The translations under genes were made by a program, and so were the position numbers. From an uncultured Lachnospiraceae bacterium (lineage in GTDB: Bacteria > Bacillota > Clostridia > Lachnospirales > Lachnospiraceae): a stretch of 64,000 nucleotides of DNA. The stretch covers positions 372,001 through 436,000 of the forward strand of contig CAJTKU010000001.1 of assembly GCA_910577015.1 (NCBI GenBank). The letters run 5' to 3'. The notes beneath the pieces are model-generated. The model saw only the letters and a list, made by a program, of their open reading frames with translations. It searched no databases and was not told the origin of the DNA. Every line of letters starts with the position of its first letter. The stretch's first letter is position 1. Positions 8,282 through 16,426 of the stretch are shown piece after piece.

Positions 8282-8767
8282 TTATACCAATGCTCCTCCG
8301 TCATCGTCAAGCAATATATCGCCATCCGCTGCCGAAGTCGCCAGTCTGTCACATCTTTCATTTTCCGGGTGTCCGTCATGCCCCTTAACCCACGTATACT
8401 CCACCTGATGCGGCTTCATTGCCTCCAGAAGACGCATCCAGAGTTCTACATTTTTAACCGGCTTTTTTGTACTGGTCTTCCAACTGTTCTTCAGCCAGTT
8501 ATCCACCCAGTTCTGGTTAAAGGCATCCGTCACATACTTAGAATCGGACACCACCTCCACCTCACAGGGCTTTGTAAGCGCTTCCAATCCCACAATCACC
8601 GCCAAAAGTTCCATCCTGTTATTTGTCGTTTTTTTATACCCTGCACAAAACTCCCTTTCATGCAGGGCGCCTCTGCCGTCCACATACTGCAGGATTGCTC
8701 CATATCCGCCCGGCCCCTGTGGGTTGCCCCTTGCCGCGCCGTCTGTAAACAAAGTTACCTTTTTCAT
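8282..8767 (-). CDS. rnhA: Ribonuclease HI
   Basis: 161 residues from ATG 8767 (AAAGGCGGA upstream); an in-frame GTG eight codons earlier is possible. The catalytic acids are visible: D in LFTDGAARGN, E in NNRMELLA, D in VVSDSKYV and D in NERCDRLA. The basic handle (WLKNSWKTSTKKPVKNVELW) is present. It degrades RNA in RNA-DNA hybrids. An RNase HII gene (rnhB) lies at 36440, so the cell has both types. It starts 15 bp after the MutS-like gene and is probably co-transcribed with it. Confidence 0.95.
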   Translation of the reverse strand: MKKVTLFTDGAARGNPQGPGGYGAILQYVDGRGALHEREFCAGYKKTTNNRMELLAVIVGLEALTKPCEVEVVSDSKYVTDAFNQNWVDNWLKNSWKTSTKKPVKNVELWMRLLEAMKPHQVEYTWVKGHDGHPENERCDRLATSAADGDILLDDDGGALV

Positions 8768-8781
8768 TTTCCGTCCGCCTT

Positions 8782-10464
8782 TCAACTCCACTTTCCGGTC
8801 TGCATAAACGACTCTGCACGGTGGTTGGCATCTGCAATAATGCTCTCCTCATACCCCAGAAGCTGTAACAGCTTAATGGCATTCCGGGTAGTTGCTTTCC
8901 CCTTTAACAGCCTGTACGGGAACCGGATATCACCCTCCGCGATTTCTTCCTCAAAGTGATAATTGTCATATTCCCCTGCCAAAAGCTCCGTCAGTTCCAC
9001 ATCATGGGTGGCCGCAAAACACATAACTCTTTTTTGGGCAAGGCTTTTTAATATTTCCGTGGATGCGGCAATCCTTTCCACAGTATTTGTTCCTCTCAGC
9101 ACCTCATCCACAAAACAAAGCACTTTTTCACTGCCCGCCGAGATATCCAGTATCCGTTTGATGGCACGGATTTCCACTATATAGTAGCTTTCCCCTCCCG
9201 CCAGGTCATCCCGTAAGGACATGGACGAACAGATATGAAAAAAATTGCTCTCGAAAGTATCTGCAAGCGCCGTATGGATGGTCTGTGCAAAAATGGAATT
9301 GATGGCAACTGTTTTTAAAAAAGTAGATTTGCCGGAAGCATTGGAGCCGGTAAGCAATATGCCCCTTTTCGTTACCACGGAATTTTTAACCGGATTTGCA
9401 ATCAAAGGATGATAAAGGCCGACTGCTTTAATGCAGACTTCCCCATCCTCTGATAACACGGGAATACAGCTTCCTTCTCTCAGGGAATGCCTGTATGCAC
9501 CGATTGCCACAGCCGTTTCCAGATATCCCAGAGTATGGAACAGGGCGTCCACATCCTCCAGACGACCCTTTACCTGCTCCAGCATGGCATTAAATTTTAT
9601 CAAATCAAGATGGAATACCATCCTCAGATAATCCAATACAATATCAAGGGGATTGCCGGAACCCGACATTCTGCCGGAAGACATCAGCCAGAAAGAGCCC
9701 CGCCTAAACCTGCTTAAATTTTTTCTGTGCCGGGAAAGCAGGGCGGTTTCCTCTTCCAGCTCCTTTCCCTGTAGTTTTTCTGCTTTTTCCGCAGCAGCCA
9801 TCAGCCGCATGATATAGGCAAAGCTGGTAATATACGGGTCAATCTCATTCTTCTCTTTGAAATAGGTAAAAATATTATATAACATCAATGCCACCAGGCA
9901 CAATATTCCGACAGACGGATTCAGGATGACAAACGCAACAGCCGGCAGAAACAGCGCATTGAAAATCCAGTGTTTGGCATTGCTCCTTTTCCCCAGCGCC
10001 CCCAGATAGTCCAGATAATCATACATGGAAAACCTGCCTGTATATCCCAGACGATGGAAAACAAGCTGACAATTCACCCTTTCCTCCGTATTTTCCGTAA
10101 AATACTTTACCAGGCCTTCCAGATGCTCCAGTTTGTCCGCATCAAAACAGGGCGTCCTTAATGTATGGTACAAAACCTCTTCCCCTGCGGATGAATAGGT
10201 ATCATTTAAACGCTTAAAGACATCATCCATGCCCAAATCATTCCATGTGATATCATCAATCTGTCCTTCTTCGGGATGCTTGGAAAAGAAACGGGAAATA
10301 GAGGCGTATTCCTCCGGCCGGTATTCCCTCTCCCTCACTTCCCCATAGTGATTTCGCAGGCGGAAAATTAGGTTTTTCCTTGCCTTTCGGGCTTCATACA
10401 TTCCCATGGCAAACATCAGCGCCACAAGCCCTGCCGCCACTATGACAATCACAATATACTCCAT
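8782..10464 (-). CDS. MutS-family ATPase with N-terminal membrane helix
   Basis: 560 residues. One hydrophobic helix at residues 3-21 is followed by a basic patch, and two more hydrophobic stretches lie at about 165-200. The C-terminal MutS domain V has Walker A GSNASGKST (about 375), a segment with GGESYYIVEI, Walker B VLCFVDEVLRGTN and the His-switch ATHD. Mismatch-binding domain I and the Smr nuclease of MutS2 are absent. Membrane-linked MutS relatives of this kind occur in Clostridia and their role is not known to me. The gene precedes rnhA on the same strand. Confidence 0.85.
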   Translation of the reverse strand: MEYIVIVIVAAGLVALMFAMGMYEARKARKNLIFRLRNHYGEVREREYRPEEYASISRFFSKHPEEGQIDDITWNDLGMDDVFKRLNDTYSSAGEEVLYHTLRTPCFDADKLEHLEGLVKYFTENTEERVNCQLVFHRLGYTGRFSMYDYLDYLGALGKRSNAKHWIFNALFLPAVAFVILNPSVGILCLVALMLYNIFTYFKEKNEIDPYITSFAYIMRLMAAAEKAEKLQGKELEEETALLSRHRKNLSRFRRGSFWLMSSGRMSGSGNPLDIVLDYLRMVFHLDLIKFNAMLEQVKGRLEDVDALFHTLGYLETAVAIGAYRHSLREGSCIPVLSEDGEVCIKAVGLYHPLIANPVKNSVVTKRGILLTGSNASGKSTFLKTVAINSIFAQTIHTALADTFESNFFHICSSMSLRDDLAGGESYYIVEIRAIKRILDISAGSEKVLCFVDEVLRGTNTVERIAASTEILKSLAQKRVMCFAATHDVELTELLAGEYDNYHFEEEIAEGDIRFPYRLLKGKATTRNAIKLLQLLGYEESIIADANHRAESFMQTGKWS

Positions 10465-10482
10465 TTCCTGTACCTATTCTGT

Positions 10483-11781
10483 CTACCGCATCAATCGGTT
10501 TACAATCCTTTCTGTCTCTCTATAAATATCGGCGGCATCCTCTCCCACGTCAAACTTTCCGTCCATATACAAAATCCTGCCGCCAACCATGGTCATTTTT
10601 ATATTCTGTTTGCTGCCGCTGTATACAAGGTTTTTGCCGATATTATGTATGGGCTGCATGTTGGGCTGCTTTAAGTCTATCATAATGATATCCGCAAATT
10701 TACCCTCCCTCAATACTTCCGCATCTTTAAGATGCATGGCGCGCGCCCCGTTTACCGTAGCCATCTTAAGCACCTCTCCGGCTTCTATACCGGCGGCGTC
10801 CTGTTCTCTCAGCCTTGACAGCCCGGACACAAGAAACATTTCCCTGAACATGTCAAGACAATTATTGCTTGCCGGACCGTCTGTTCCGATGGCAACCGGA
10901 ATTGACCTGTCTAAAAAGTCCTTTATGGGGGCTATACCGCTGGCAAGCTTCATGTTGGAAGCCGGATTGGTTATCACATACATGCCCCGCTTGATAAAGA
11001 TATTCATATCTTCCTCTGACATATGGACACAGTGGAACCCGCCTCCTCCAAAGCGAAACAATCCCATCGAATCCAGAAACACCACCGGCGTCATGCCATA
11101 CTTTCTTTTGCACTCCTTCACTTCATCCATTGTTTCGTTCATATGAGCATACACCGGCGCCTGTAAATGATGAGCCAATGATGCGAGCTGCATCAAAAGC
11201 TGCTTTGAGCAGGTATACTCCGCATGAAACCCCAGATGGTACCGGATAAGAGGAGAAGCATTGTTCCACCTGCTGTACTGTTCTGCCACCTCTGAAATGG
11301 AAGAAGTAAAGTCATTAAGCCCGCTTGCCAGAACACAGCGCATACCCATATCCATACATGCACCGGCTGTAACATCCGGAGCCAGATACATATCAAAAAT
11401 AGTCGTAATGCCGCTCGTCAGATATTCCAGAACAGCAAGCTTTACGAAATAGTATATATCTTCTTTGGCGAGCTTTGCCTCCATGGGAAAGACCTTTTCT
11501 TTCAGCCACTTCTGCAAAGGCAAATCATCAGCATAAGAGCGCAAAAACGTCATGCCGGAATGAGTGTGGGCGTTTTTGAAACCCGGCATCAACAAATTTT
11601 GTTCGCAGTCGATTTCCTTATCCCAATGGAGATAATCCCCTACATCCTTCCAGAATGCCTCCATTTTTTCCGTTTCCCCGATATAGACAATCTTTTCGTT
11701 TTTTATCCAGACTTCCCCGAAGAAAATCGGAATCCCCTTCTCCATGGTTAAAATTCTGGCGTTATACAGTCTGATGTTCAT
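10483..11781 (-). CDS. Amidohydrolase of the SAH/MTA deaminase family
   Basis: 432 residues. The metal site begins with HTH (H72, H74 in FKNAHTHSG) near the end of the first strand. Further ligands are in the YAHMNET and FHCVHMSEED segments, and the catalytic Asp is in AIGTDGPASNN. Members deaminate adenine nucleosides such as S-adenosylhomocysteine, methylthioadenosine or adenosine to the inosine form. It overlaps cdd by 4 bp in a punA-cdd-amidohydrolase operon. This makes purine-nucleoside deamination for salvage a reasonable role. The natural substrate cannot be told from sequence. Confidence 0.9.
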   Translation of the reverse strand: MNIRLYNARILTMEKGIPIFFGEVWIKNEKIVYIGETEKMEAFWKDVGDYLHWDKEIDCEQNLLMPGFKNAHTHSGMTFLRSYADDLPLQKWLKEKVFPMEAKLAKEDIYYFVKLAVLEYLTSGITTIFDMYLAPDVTAGACMDMGMRCVLASGLNDFTSSISEVAEQYSRWNNASPLIRYHLGFHAEYTCSKQLLMQLASLAHHLQAPVYAHMNETMDEVKECKRKYGMTPVVFLDSMGLFRFGGGGFHCVHMSEEDMNIFIKRGMYVITNPASNMKLASGIAPIKDFLDRSIPVAIGTDGPASNNCLDMFREMFLVSGLSRLREQDAAGIEAGEVLKMATVNGARAMHLKDAEVLREGKFADIIMIDLKQPNMQPIHNIGKNLVYSGSKQNIKMTMVGGRILYMDGKFDVGEDAADIYRETERIVNRLMR

Positions 11782-12203
11782 AGTATTTTGTCACCCCCAA
11801 ATCCATGTGGCAAGAGCTGTAAAAGCGTATACTCTTTATATTCTTCTGCTGATTTGGCTACAAGCACTGTAAAGTCTTTATCACAAAATTCCTGCATAAC
11901 CTGCCTGCACACCCCGCAGGGATAAGCATAGTCGGACGGCTCAGTTAAAGCCTTTCCCCCTGTTATGGCAATGGCTTTAAACTCCCTTTCCCCTTCACTG
12001 ACTGCTTTAAAAAAGGCTGTACGTTCCGCACAGTTTGTTGCGCCGAAAGAAGCATTTTCCACATTGCATCCCTGATATATTCTGCCGGAATAAGCTAAGA
12101 GGGCCGCTCCCACGGAAAAACCGGAATAAGGCACATAGGCCCGGTTCCTTGCTTCCATGGCATTTTGTATCAGTTCCTGTTTCCATGCTTCTCTCTTTTC
12201 CAT
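11778..12203 (-). CDS. cdd: Cytidine deaminase
   Basis: 141 residues from ATG 12203, with GGGAAAGGCG upstream. The zinc-site motifs NCAERTAFF (Cys ligand and catalytic Glu) and PCGVCRQ (two Cys ligands) are those of the small tetrameric enzyme. YSGFSVGAALL and GCNVENASF are the usual substrate loops. It converts cytidine and deoxycytidine to uridine forms. It lies between punA and the amidohydrolase. A longer frame running 54 bases further upstream overlaps punA and is less likely. Confidence 0.95.
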   Translation of the reverse strand: MEKREAWKQELIQNAMEARNRAYVPYSGFSVGAALLAYSGRIYQGCNVENASFGATNCAERTAFFKAVSEGEREFKAIAITGGKALTEPSDYAYPCGVCRQVMQEFCDKDFTVLVAKSAEEYKEYTLLQLLPHGFGGDKIL

Positions 12204-12247
12204 AGATGTCGCCTTTCCCACAGACGCCTTTTGGCGAGTGTGCCGCG

Positions 12248-13075
12248 TTAATCCCACAACTGTGAAATGCTTTTTATGAGAAGGCTGGTAAAGGGCGCTG
12301 CCGCCCTGGCTGCCGCTTCCTGCACTTCCTCATGGCTGAGCGGATTGGGAGTCATCCCTGCCGCAAGATTACATACGCAGGAAATACCACATACACGCAT
12401 TCCCATATGCCTTGCCGCTATGGCCTCTACCGCCGTACTCATCCCCACTGCATCCGCACCCAGCATACGAGCCATCCGCACTTCCGCCGGGGATTCAAAA
12501 GAAGGTCCGCTAAGCTGCAGGTATACCCCTTCTTTTAGCACGATACCCTCTTCCTTTGCCGCCCTTTTTATAATCTCCTGCAGCTGCCCGTCGTATATGG
12601 CCGTCATATCCGGAAACCTTGTCCCCAGTTCATCCACATTGGGTCCTATCAGGGGATTTTGTACAAAACAGGAAATGTGGTCTGTAAGAAGCATCAAATC
12701 GCCTGCCCGGAAAGAAGGATTCACACCGCCAGACGCATTTGTCAGAAACAAAATCCCGGCGCCCATAAGCTTCATCAGCCTGACGGGAAGGACCACATCC
12801 TCCATATGATAACCTTCATAAAAATGCACCCTGCCCTTCATAAAGACAACGGGAACATCTTTTAAATATCCGAAAATGAACTTGCCCGCATGTCCCGGCA
12901 CGGTAGATACCGGAAATCCTTCTATTTCCTCATACCCGATTTCTGCCTCCACCCGGATATTATCGGCAAAATCACCCAGCCCCGAGCCTAAAACCAGCGC
13001 AGCCTTCGGCACGAAATCCGTTTTTTTTCTGATACATTGCAGACAGTTTTGCACTTTTTCATAGACAGTACCCAT
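12248..13075 (-). CDS. punA: Purine nucleoside phosphorylase (trimeric, PunA type)
   Basis: 275 residues. The phosphate-binding LGSGLGDFAD (about 30) and GRVHFYEGY, the base-site LTNASGGVNP and the MSTAVEAIAARHMG region mark the low-molecular-mass inosine/guanosine phosphorylase family. It cleaves purine nucleosides with phosphate to base and (deoxy)ribose-1-phosphate. It is first in the nucleoside-salvage operon and is preceded by a clear promoter at 13124-13152 and the ribosome site GGGAGGGAAG. Confidence 0.95.
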   Translation of the reverse strand: MGTVYEKVQNCLQCIRKKTDFVPKAALVLGSGLGDFADNIRVEAEIGYEEIEGFPVSTVPGHAGKFIFGYLKDVPVVFMKGRVHFYEGYHMEDVVLPVRLMKLMGAGILFLTNASGGVNPSFRAGDLMLLTDHISCFVQNPLIGPNVDELGTRFPDMTAIYDGQLQEIIKRAAKEEGIVLKEGVYLQLSGPSFESPAEVRMARMLGADAVGMSTAVEAIAARHMGMRVCGISCVCNLAAGMTPNPLSHEEVQEAAARAAAPFTSLLIKSISQLWD

Positions 13076-13123
13076 TGTCTTCCCTCCCTGCTGTATTTAC
13101 CATAGTATTAATTACTTATACTT

Positions 13124-13152
13124 ATTATACCAGTCCTGTTTTCTAAAAACAA
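13124..13152 (-). promoter_or_regulatory. punA promoter
   Basis: Minus strand TTGTTT (13147-13152), 17 bp, TATAAT (13124-13129), with TGG directly before the -10 box (extended -10). It lies about 50 bp before the punA start. Confidence 0.7.
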
Positions 13153-13164
13153 TCAAATTGTAAT

Positions 13165-13221
13165 TTTTGCATGGAATCAAATGCATGCCCCGGCTGACTC
13201 CATGCAAAATTCCATAAAGGA
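13165..13221. repeat. Remnant of the palindromic structured repeat found at 18515 and 61174
   Basis: The plus strand carries GGAATCAAATGCATGCCCC then GGCTGACTCCATGC, which matches the 3' arm of the 18515 copy with a few changes, followed directly by ATTCCATAAAGGA, the inner 5' motif of both full copies. TTTTGCATGGA (13165-13175) and TCCATGCAAAA (13199-13209) form an inverted pair. The core of the element is missing. It abuts the promoter of the RNA candidate. Confidence 0.55.
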
Positions 13222-13231
13222 TAAATAATGC

Positions 13232-13260
13232 TTGCAGTGTAAACGCAAATATGCTAATAT
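13232..13260 (+). promoter_or_regulatory. Plus-strand promoter for the 6S-like RNA candidate
   Basis: TTGCAG (13232-13237), a 17-bp spacer, and TAATAT (13255-13260) with TGC directly before it (extended -10). Start is expected near 13267, where the predicted long-range helix begins shortly downstream. Confidence 0.55.
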
Positions 13261-13266
13261 ATTATC

Positions 13267-13460
13267 AAGCAAAGAAATATTCTGAAATTCTGTTTTTCAG
13301 GGTTCTTCACCTTCTTATATCCGGAAGGGAACCTATCTATGCAGATACTTTCTGCAAAACTCCTTGCTTAACAACTGAATAACCGCAGGGAGGAACAGAT
13401 TATATAAGAAAGCGCCAGTAAAGAACGCATTGTGGAAAAATTGCAGAAGCATTTTTCATT
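13267..13460 (+). ncRNA. Candidate 6S RNA (ssrS-like), about 190 nt
   Basis: The segment folds on itself as one long interrupted helix. The pairs are: 13283-13292 with 13444-13458 (TGAAA/TTTCA and TTCTG/CAGAA), 13293-13298 with 13435-13440, GTTCTTCAC (13302-13310) with GTAAAGAAC (13418-13426, one mismatch), CTTCTTATAT (13311-13320) with the ATATAAGAA region (13402-13412), then a large one-sided bubble (13321-13350), then TCTG/CAGA and CTCCTTGC/GCAGGGAG around a 17-nt loop. The size, the asymmetric central bubble and the plus-strand promoter fit 6S RNA, which binds RNA polymerase by mimicking an open promoter. No conserved 6S sequence was checked, so another structured RNA is possible. Confidence 0.45.
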
Positions 13461-13522
13461 GGATGTTAAAAGTGCGGAAAAATATTATAAAACCTATGCC
13501 GGAAAAACTAATGTTTAAATAC

Positions 13523-13560
13523 GAAAAGCAGATTCCAAAGAACCTGCTTTTCAAGGTTTT
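13523..13560 (+). terminator. Rho-independent terminator
   Basis: GAAAAGCAGATTC (13523-13535) pairs with GAACCTGCTTTTC (13540-13552) with one mismatch and is followed by AAGGTTTTT. It would end transcripts from the 13232 promoter. Read on the minus strand the same hairpin has one G-U pair but no good T run, so it is a weaker end for spoIVA. Between 13461 and 13522 I see only a 28-codon GTG frame. Confidence 0.5.
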
Positions 13561-13587
13561 TATAAATTACGTTAACCAAAGATAATA

Positions 13588-15087
13588 TTAAATAATGATA
13601 CACACCATTCCACCATTCATGTCATTTACAATTTTCTGCATGGTTTCCTGCAATTTGACCTGACTTTCGTCCCCAATCATGGCTATTTTGCCGGTAATTC
13701 CGTCACCCACGAGCTGTTCCACCGTTTTTCCGAAAATATTGGTTTCCCAGATACCATTTTCCGTATCCTCCGCTTCTGAAATATACCGGATTAAATCCTG
13801 CGCCTGCTGCTCTGTTCCCACAATGGGCGCTATCTCCGTTTCAATATTGGCACGAATCATATGTATGGAAGGACTTTCCGCCTTAATCTTTACCCCGAAT
13901 TTATTGCCGTGCCTGATAATTTCCGGTTTTGCAAGATTGATTTCGCTTCTCTCCGGCGTTACCACGCCATATCCTTTATATCGCACCGCCTGTACGGCAT
14001 GCAATACCTTGGAATATTCTTTTTTCATAGCGGACAATTCCTTCAGCTTTGATATCAGCTGGTATTCTCCATTGATTTCATCCCCGACAAGTTCACTGAG
14101 CATCTCATAATAATAAGAATTATCCACATCCATCTGCATCTTTATGCTGCCGTCTGACAAATTTACGCCATCCACCTTTAAACGTCTCACATATTCACTG
14201 GTAATGGGAATCTGTCCTTCTATCTGTTTTTTACGCAAATCCTTTATGGTATTTAAATCTTTCATCATGTCTTTTACCGCAGATACCATATCCGTTTTCA
14301 TCCTGTTATCACCCGGCAGCATTTCCACCCATTTGGGCATGTAAAATTCCATGCGGGAAATAGGAAATTCGTAAAGCACCTGCTCCATAATGGCATGAAT
14401 ATCTTCTTTTTTCAGCTGTTCACAATTGACAGGCATCACTGCAACCTGATACTTTTCTTCAATTTCCTCTGCAAGACGTTTTGTTTCCTCTGCAAGGGGC
14501 CTTTCTGAGTTCAGCAGCACCAGAAACGGTTTCCGCAGTTTTTTAAGAGCCATGATGGTCTTATTTTCCGCCTCCAGATAGCTGTTGCGGGGCAGTTCCC
14601 CAAAGCTGCCGTCCGTAGTGATGACAAGGCCGATGGTGGAATGGTCATTGATAACCTTATCCGTCCCGATGCCCGCCGCCTGTGTAAAAGGAATTTCCTG
14701 CTGGGACCACGGCGTCTTTACCATGCGCTCCGCATTCTCTTCCATATGGCCGACAGCGCCCTCCACCATATAACCGACGCAGTCAATCAGCCGTACTTTC
14801 GCCTCGATATCACCTCCCAAAAGCACTCTTGCAGCTTCTTTCGGTATGAATTTCGGCTCGGTTGTGGTAATGGTTTTTCCCCCTGCGCTCTGTGGCAGTT
14901 CATCCTTTGCCCTTTCTTTCTCGTGTTCATCCTCCATAAAAGGCAACACCATGACATCCATGAACCTTTTGATAAACGTGGATTTGCCGGTCCGCACAGG
15001 GCCTACCACTCCTATGTATATCTCGCCACCTGTTCGGTGCTGTATGTCTTTGTATAAGTCGTAGGTGTTTATTGCAAAATTATCCAT
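13588..15087 (-). CDS. spoIVA: Stage IV sporulation protein A (spore coat morphogenetic ATPase)
   Basis: 499 residues, matching the family length. An N-terminal GTPase-like fold has Walker A GPVRTGKST (about 29-37), the sensor region TTTEPKFIP, the switch RLIDCVGYMVEGA and LVLLNSERP. The C-terminus ends in hydrophobic MNGGMVCIII, the membrane- and SpoVM-contacting tip. SpoIVA polymerises by ATP hydrolysis on the outer forespore membrane to form the coat basement layer. The ribosome site AGGAGG lies in the 3' arm of a hairpin (15092-15133). Presence of spoIVA marks the organism as an endospore former or a recent descendant of one. Confidence 0.97.
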   Translation of the reverse strand: MDNFAINTYDLYKDIQHRTGGEIYIGVVGPVRTGKSTFIKRFMDVMVLPFMEDEHEKERAKDELPQSAGGKTITTTEPKFIPKEAARVLLGGDIEAKVRLIDCVGYMVEGAVGHMEENAERMVKTPWSQQEIPFTQAAGIGTDKVINDHSTIGLVITTDGSFGELPRNSYLEAENKTIMALKKLRKPFLVLLNSERPLAEETKRLAEEIEEKYQVAVMPVNCEQLKKEDIHAIMEQVLYEFPISRMEFYMPKWVEMLPGDNRMKTDMVSAVKDMMKDLNTIKDLRKKQIEGQIPITSEYVRRLKVDGVNLSDGSIKMQMDVDNSYYYEMLSELVGDEINGEYQLISKLKELSAMKKEYSKVLHAVQAVRYKGYGVVTPERSEINLAKPEIIRHGNKFGVKIKAESPSIHMIRANIETEIAPIVGTEQQAQDLIRYISEAEDTENGIWETNIFGKTVEQLVGDGITGKIAMIGDESQVKLQETMQKIVNDMNGGMVCIII

Positions 15088-15091
15088 AAAA

Positions 15092-15133
15092 AAACCTCCT
15101 GCATATACTGTTATATGTATATGTGGGAGGTTT
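15092..15133 (-). terminator. Hairpin joining tyrS end to spoIVA start (terminator-like, includes SD)
   Basis: On the minus strand AAACCTCC and ATATAC pair with GTATAT and GGAGGTTT around an AT-rich loop and are followed by TTTTTTT. The 3' arm AGGAGG is the spoIVA ribosome site, and the T run is its spacer to ATG. It can act as tyrS terminator and as a block on spoIVA translation from read-through RNA. Confidence 0.6.
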
Positions 15134-15159
15134 GCAAAGCATACCTTTGTAACTTATTT

Positions 15160-16383
15160 TTATCCAAATATCACGCGCCTGAAGTTTTTCTTCCCGCGTT
15201 TTACCACAATGCCTTCCCCTGAAAAACTTTCTTTTTTATAAAAAGTTTTTATATCCGTCACTTTTTCTCCTTCCACGGTGACGCCTCCCTGTTCCACTGC
15301 GCGCCTTGCCTCGGAGCGGGAAGCGGTCAGACCCGCCCGCGTCAGAACTCCCAGAATATCAATAACGCCTTCGCAAAAATCCTCCTCCTGCAATGCGTAT
15401 GTGGGCATGTTTTCCGCATTACCGGTACCGAAAAGCGACCTTGCGCTCTCCTGCGCCTTTGCGGCTTCTTCCTCCCCGTGAATCATCTTGGTCAGTTCAA
15501 ATGCCAGAATTTCTTTTGCTTCGTTTAACTGGCTTCCTTCCCATTTGTCCATCTCTTCAATCTGCTCTAACGGCAGGAACGTCAGCATCCTGAGACACTT
15601 TAATACATCCGCGTCCGCAACATTCCTCCAGTATTGGTAAAATTCAAACGGCGTGGTTTTTTCAGCGTCCAGCCATACAGCCCCTTTCTGGGTTTTACCC
15701 ATCTTCTTTCCTTCGGAATTTAAGAGCAGGGTAATCGTCATCGCATAGGCATCTTTACCAAGCTTCCTGCGAATCAGTTCCGTACCGCCCAGCATATTGC
15801 TCCACTGGTCATCCCCGCCGAACTGCATGTTGCAGCCATACCTTTCGTACAGGGAAAGGAAATCATAACTTTGCATTATCATATAATTAAATTCCAGAAA
15901 ACTTAACCCTTTTTCCATACGCTGTTTGTAGCACTCTGCCGTAAGCATGCGGTTTACGCTGAAATGCGCGCCTACTTCGCGAAGGAATCCGATATAATTC
16001 AAATCCAGCAGCCAGTCGGCATTGTTTACCATCATAGCCTTTCCGTCGGAAAAATCAATAAAACGGCTCATCTGCTTTTTAAAGCATTCACAGTTATGCT
16101 CTATGGTCTCCCTTGTCATCATGGAACGCATATCGCTTCTGCCGGAAGGGTCTCCAATCATAGCCGTACCGCCCCCAATCAGAGCGATTGGCTTATTGCC
16201 TGCCATCTGAAGCCGCTTCATCAGGCACAGCGCCATAAAATGTCCCACATGCAGGCTGTCCGCAGTAGGGTCAAATCCAATGTAAAAGACAGCTTTTCCA
16301 TTGTTTATCAGTTCTTTTATCTCTTCTTCATCTGTCAGCTGCGCCAGCAGCCCCCTTGCCTTTAATTCATCAAATACCGTCAT
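15160..16383 (-). CDS. tyrS: Tyrosyl-tRNA synthetase
   Basis: 407 residues. The class I signature is HVGH (45-48, in DPTADSLHVGH) and the KMSKS loop is KMGKT (about 230). The binding-pocket string QSYDFLSLYERYGCNMQFGGDDQW is typical of TyrS (shown here only as landmarks QSYDF and GGDDQW). The C-terminal S4 RNA-binding domain (about 340-407) carries RSEARRAVEQGGVTV. It charges tRNA-Tyr. No T-box leader is visible in the 43 bp before the gene, which is close behind the VWA gene. Confidence 0.97.
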   Translation of the reverse strand: MTVFDELKARGLLAQLTDEEEIKELINNGKAVFYIGFDPTADSLHVGHFMALCLMKRLQMAGNKPIALIGGGTAMIGDPSGRSDMRSMMTRETIEHNCECFKKQMSRFIDFSDGKAMMVNNADWLLDLNYIGFLREVGAHFSVNRMLTAECYKQRMEKGLSFLEFNYMIMQSYDFLSLYERYGCNMQFGGDDQWSNMLGGTELIRRKLGKDAYAMTITLLLNSEGKKMGKTQKGAVWLDAEKTTPFEFYQYWRNVADADVLKCLRMLTFLPLEQIEEMDKWEGSQLNEAKEILAFELTKMIHGEEEAAKAQESARSLFGTGNAENMPTYALQEEDFCEGVIDILGVLTRAGLTASRSEARRAVEQGGVTVEGEKVTDIKTFYKKESFSGEGIVVKRGKKNFRRVIFG

Positions 16384-16426
16384 TTTATCCTCATTTCCGC
16401 GGTTTCCCGCTGTTCCTTTTTATCCT

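Noticed and set aside
7351..8379. Longer phosphatase reading of 342 residues
   Set aside because: It would run through a terminator and over the 48-residue membrane gene. The ATG at 8040 has a good ribosome site and gives the usual family N-terminus.
13432..13518. Plus-strand 28-codon frame starting at GTG (VEKLQKHFSLDVKSAEKYY)
   Set aside because: No ribosome site at a suitable distance, it overlaps the 3' arm of the predicted RNA, and it has no family match. It may be a leftover of a gene, but this cannot be supported.
16384..16426. T-box leader for tyrS
   Set aside because: The gap to the previous gene is 43 bp, too short, and lacks the T-box sequence and a terminator.
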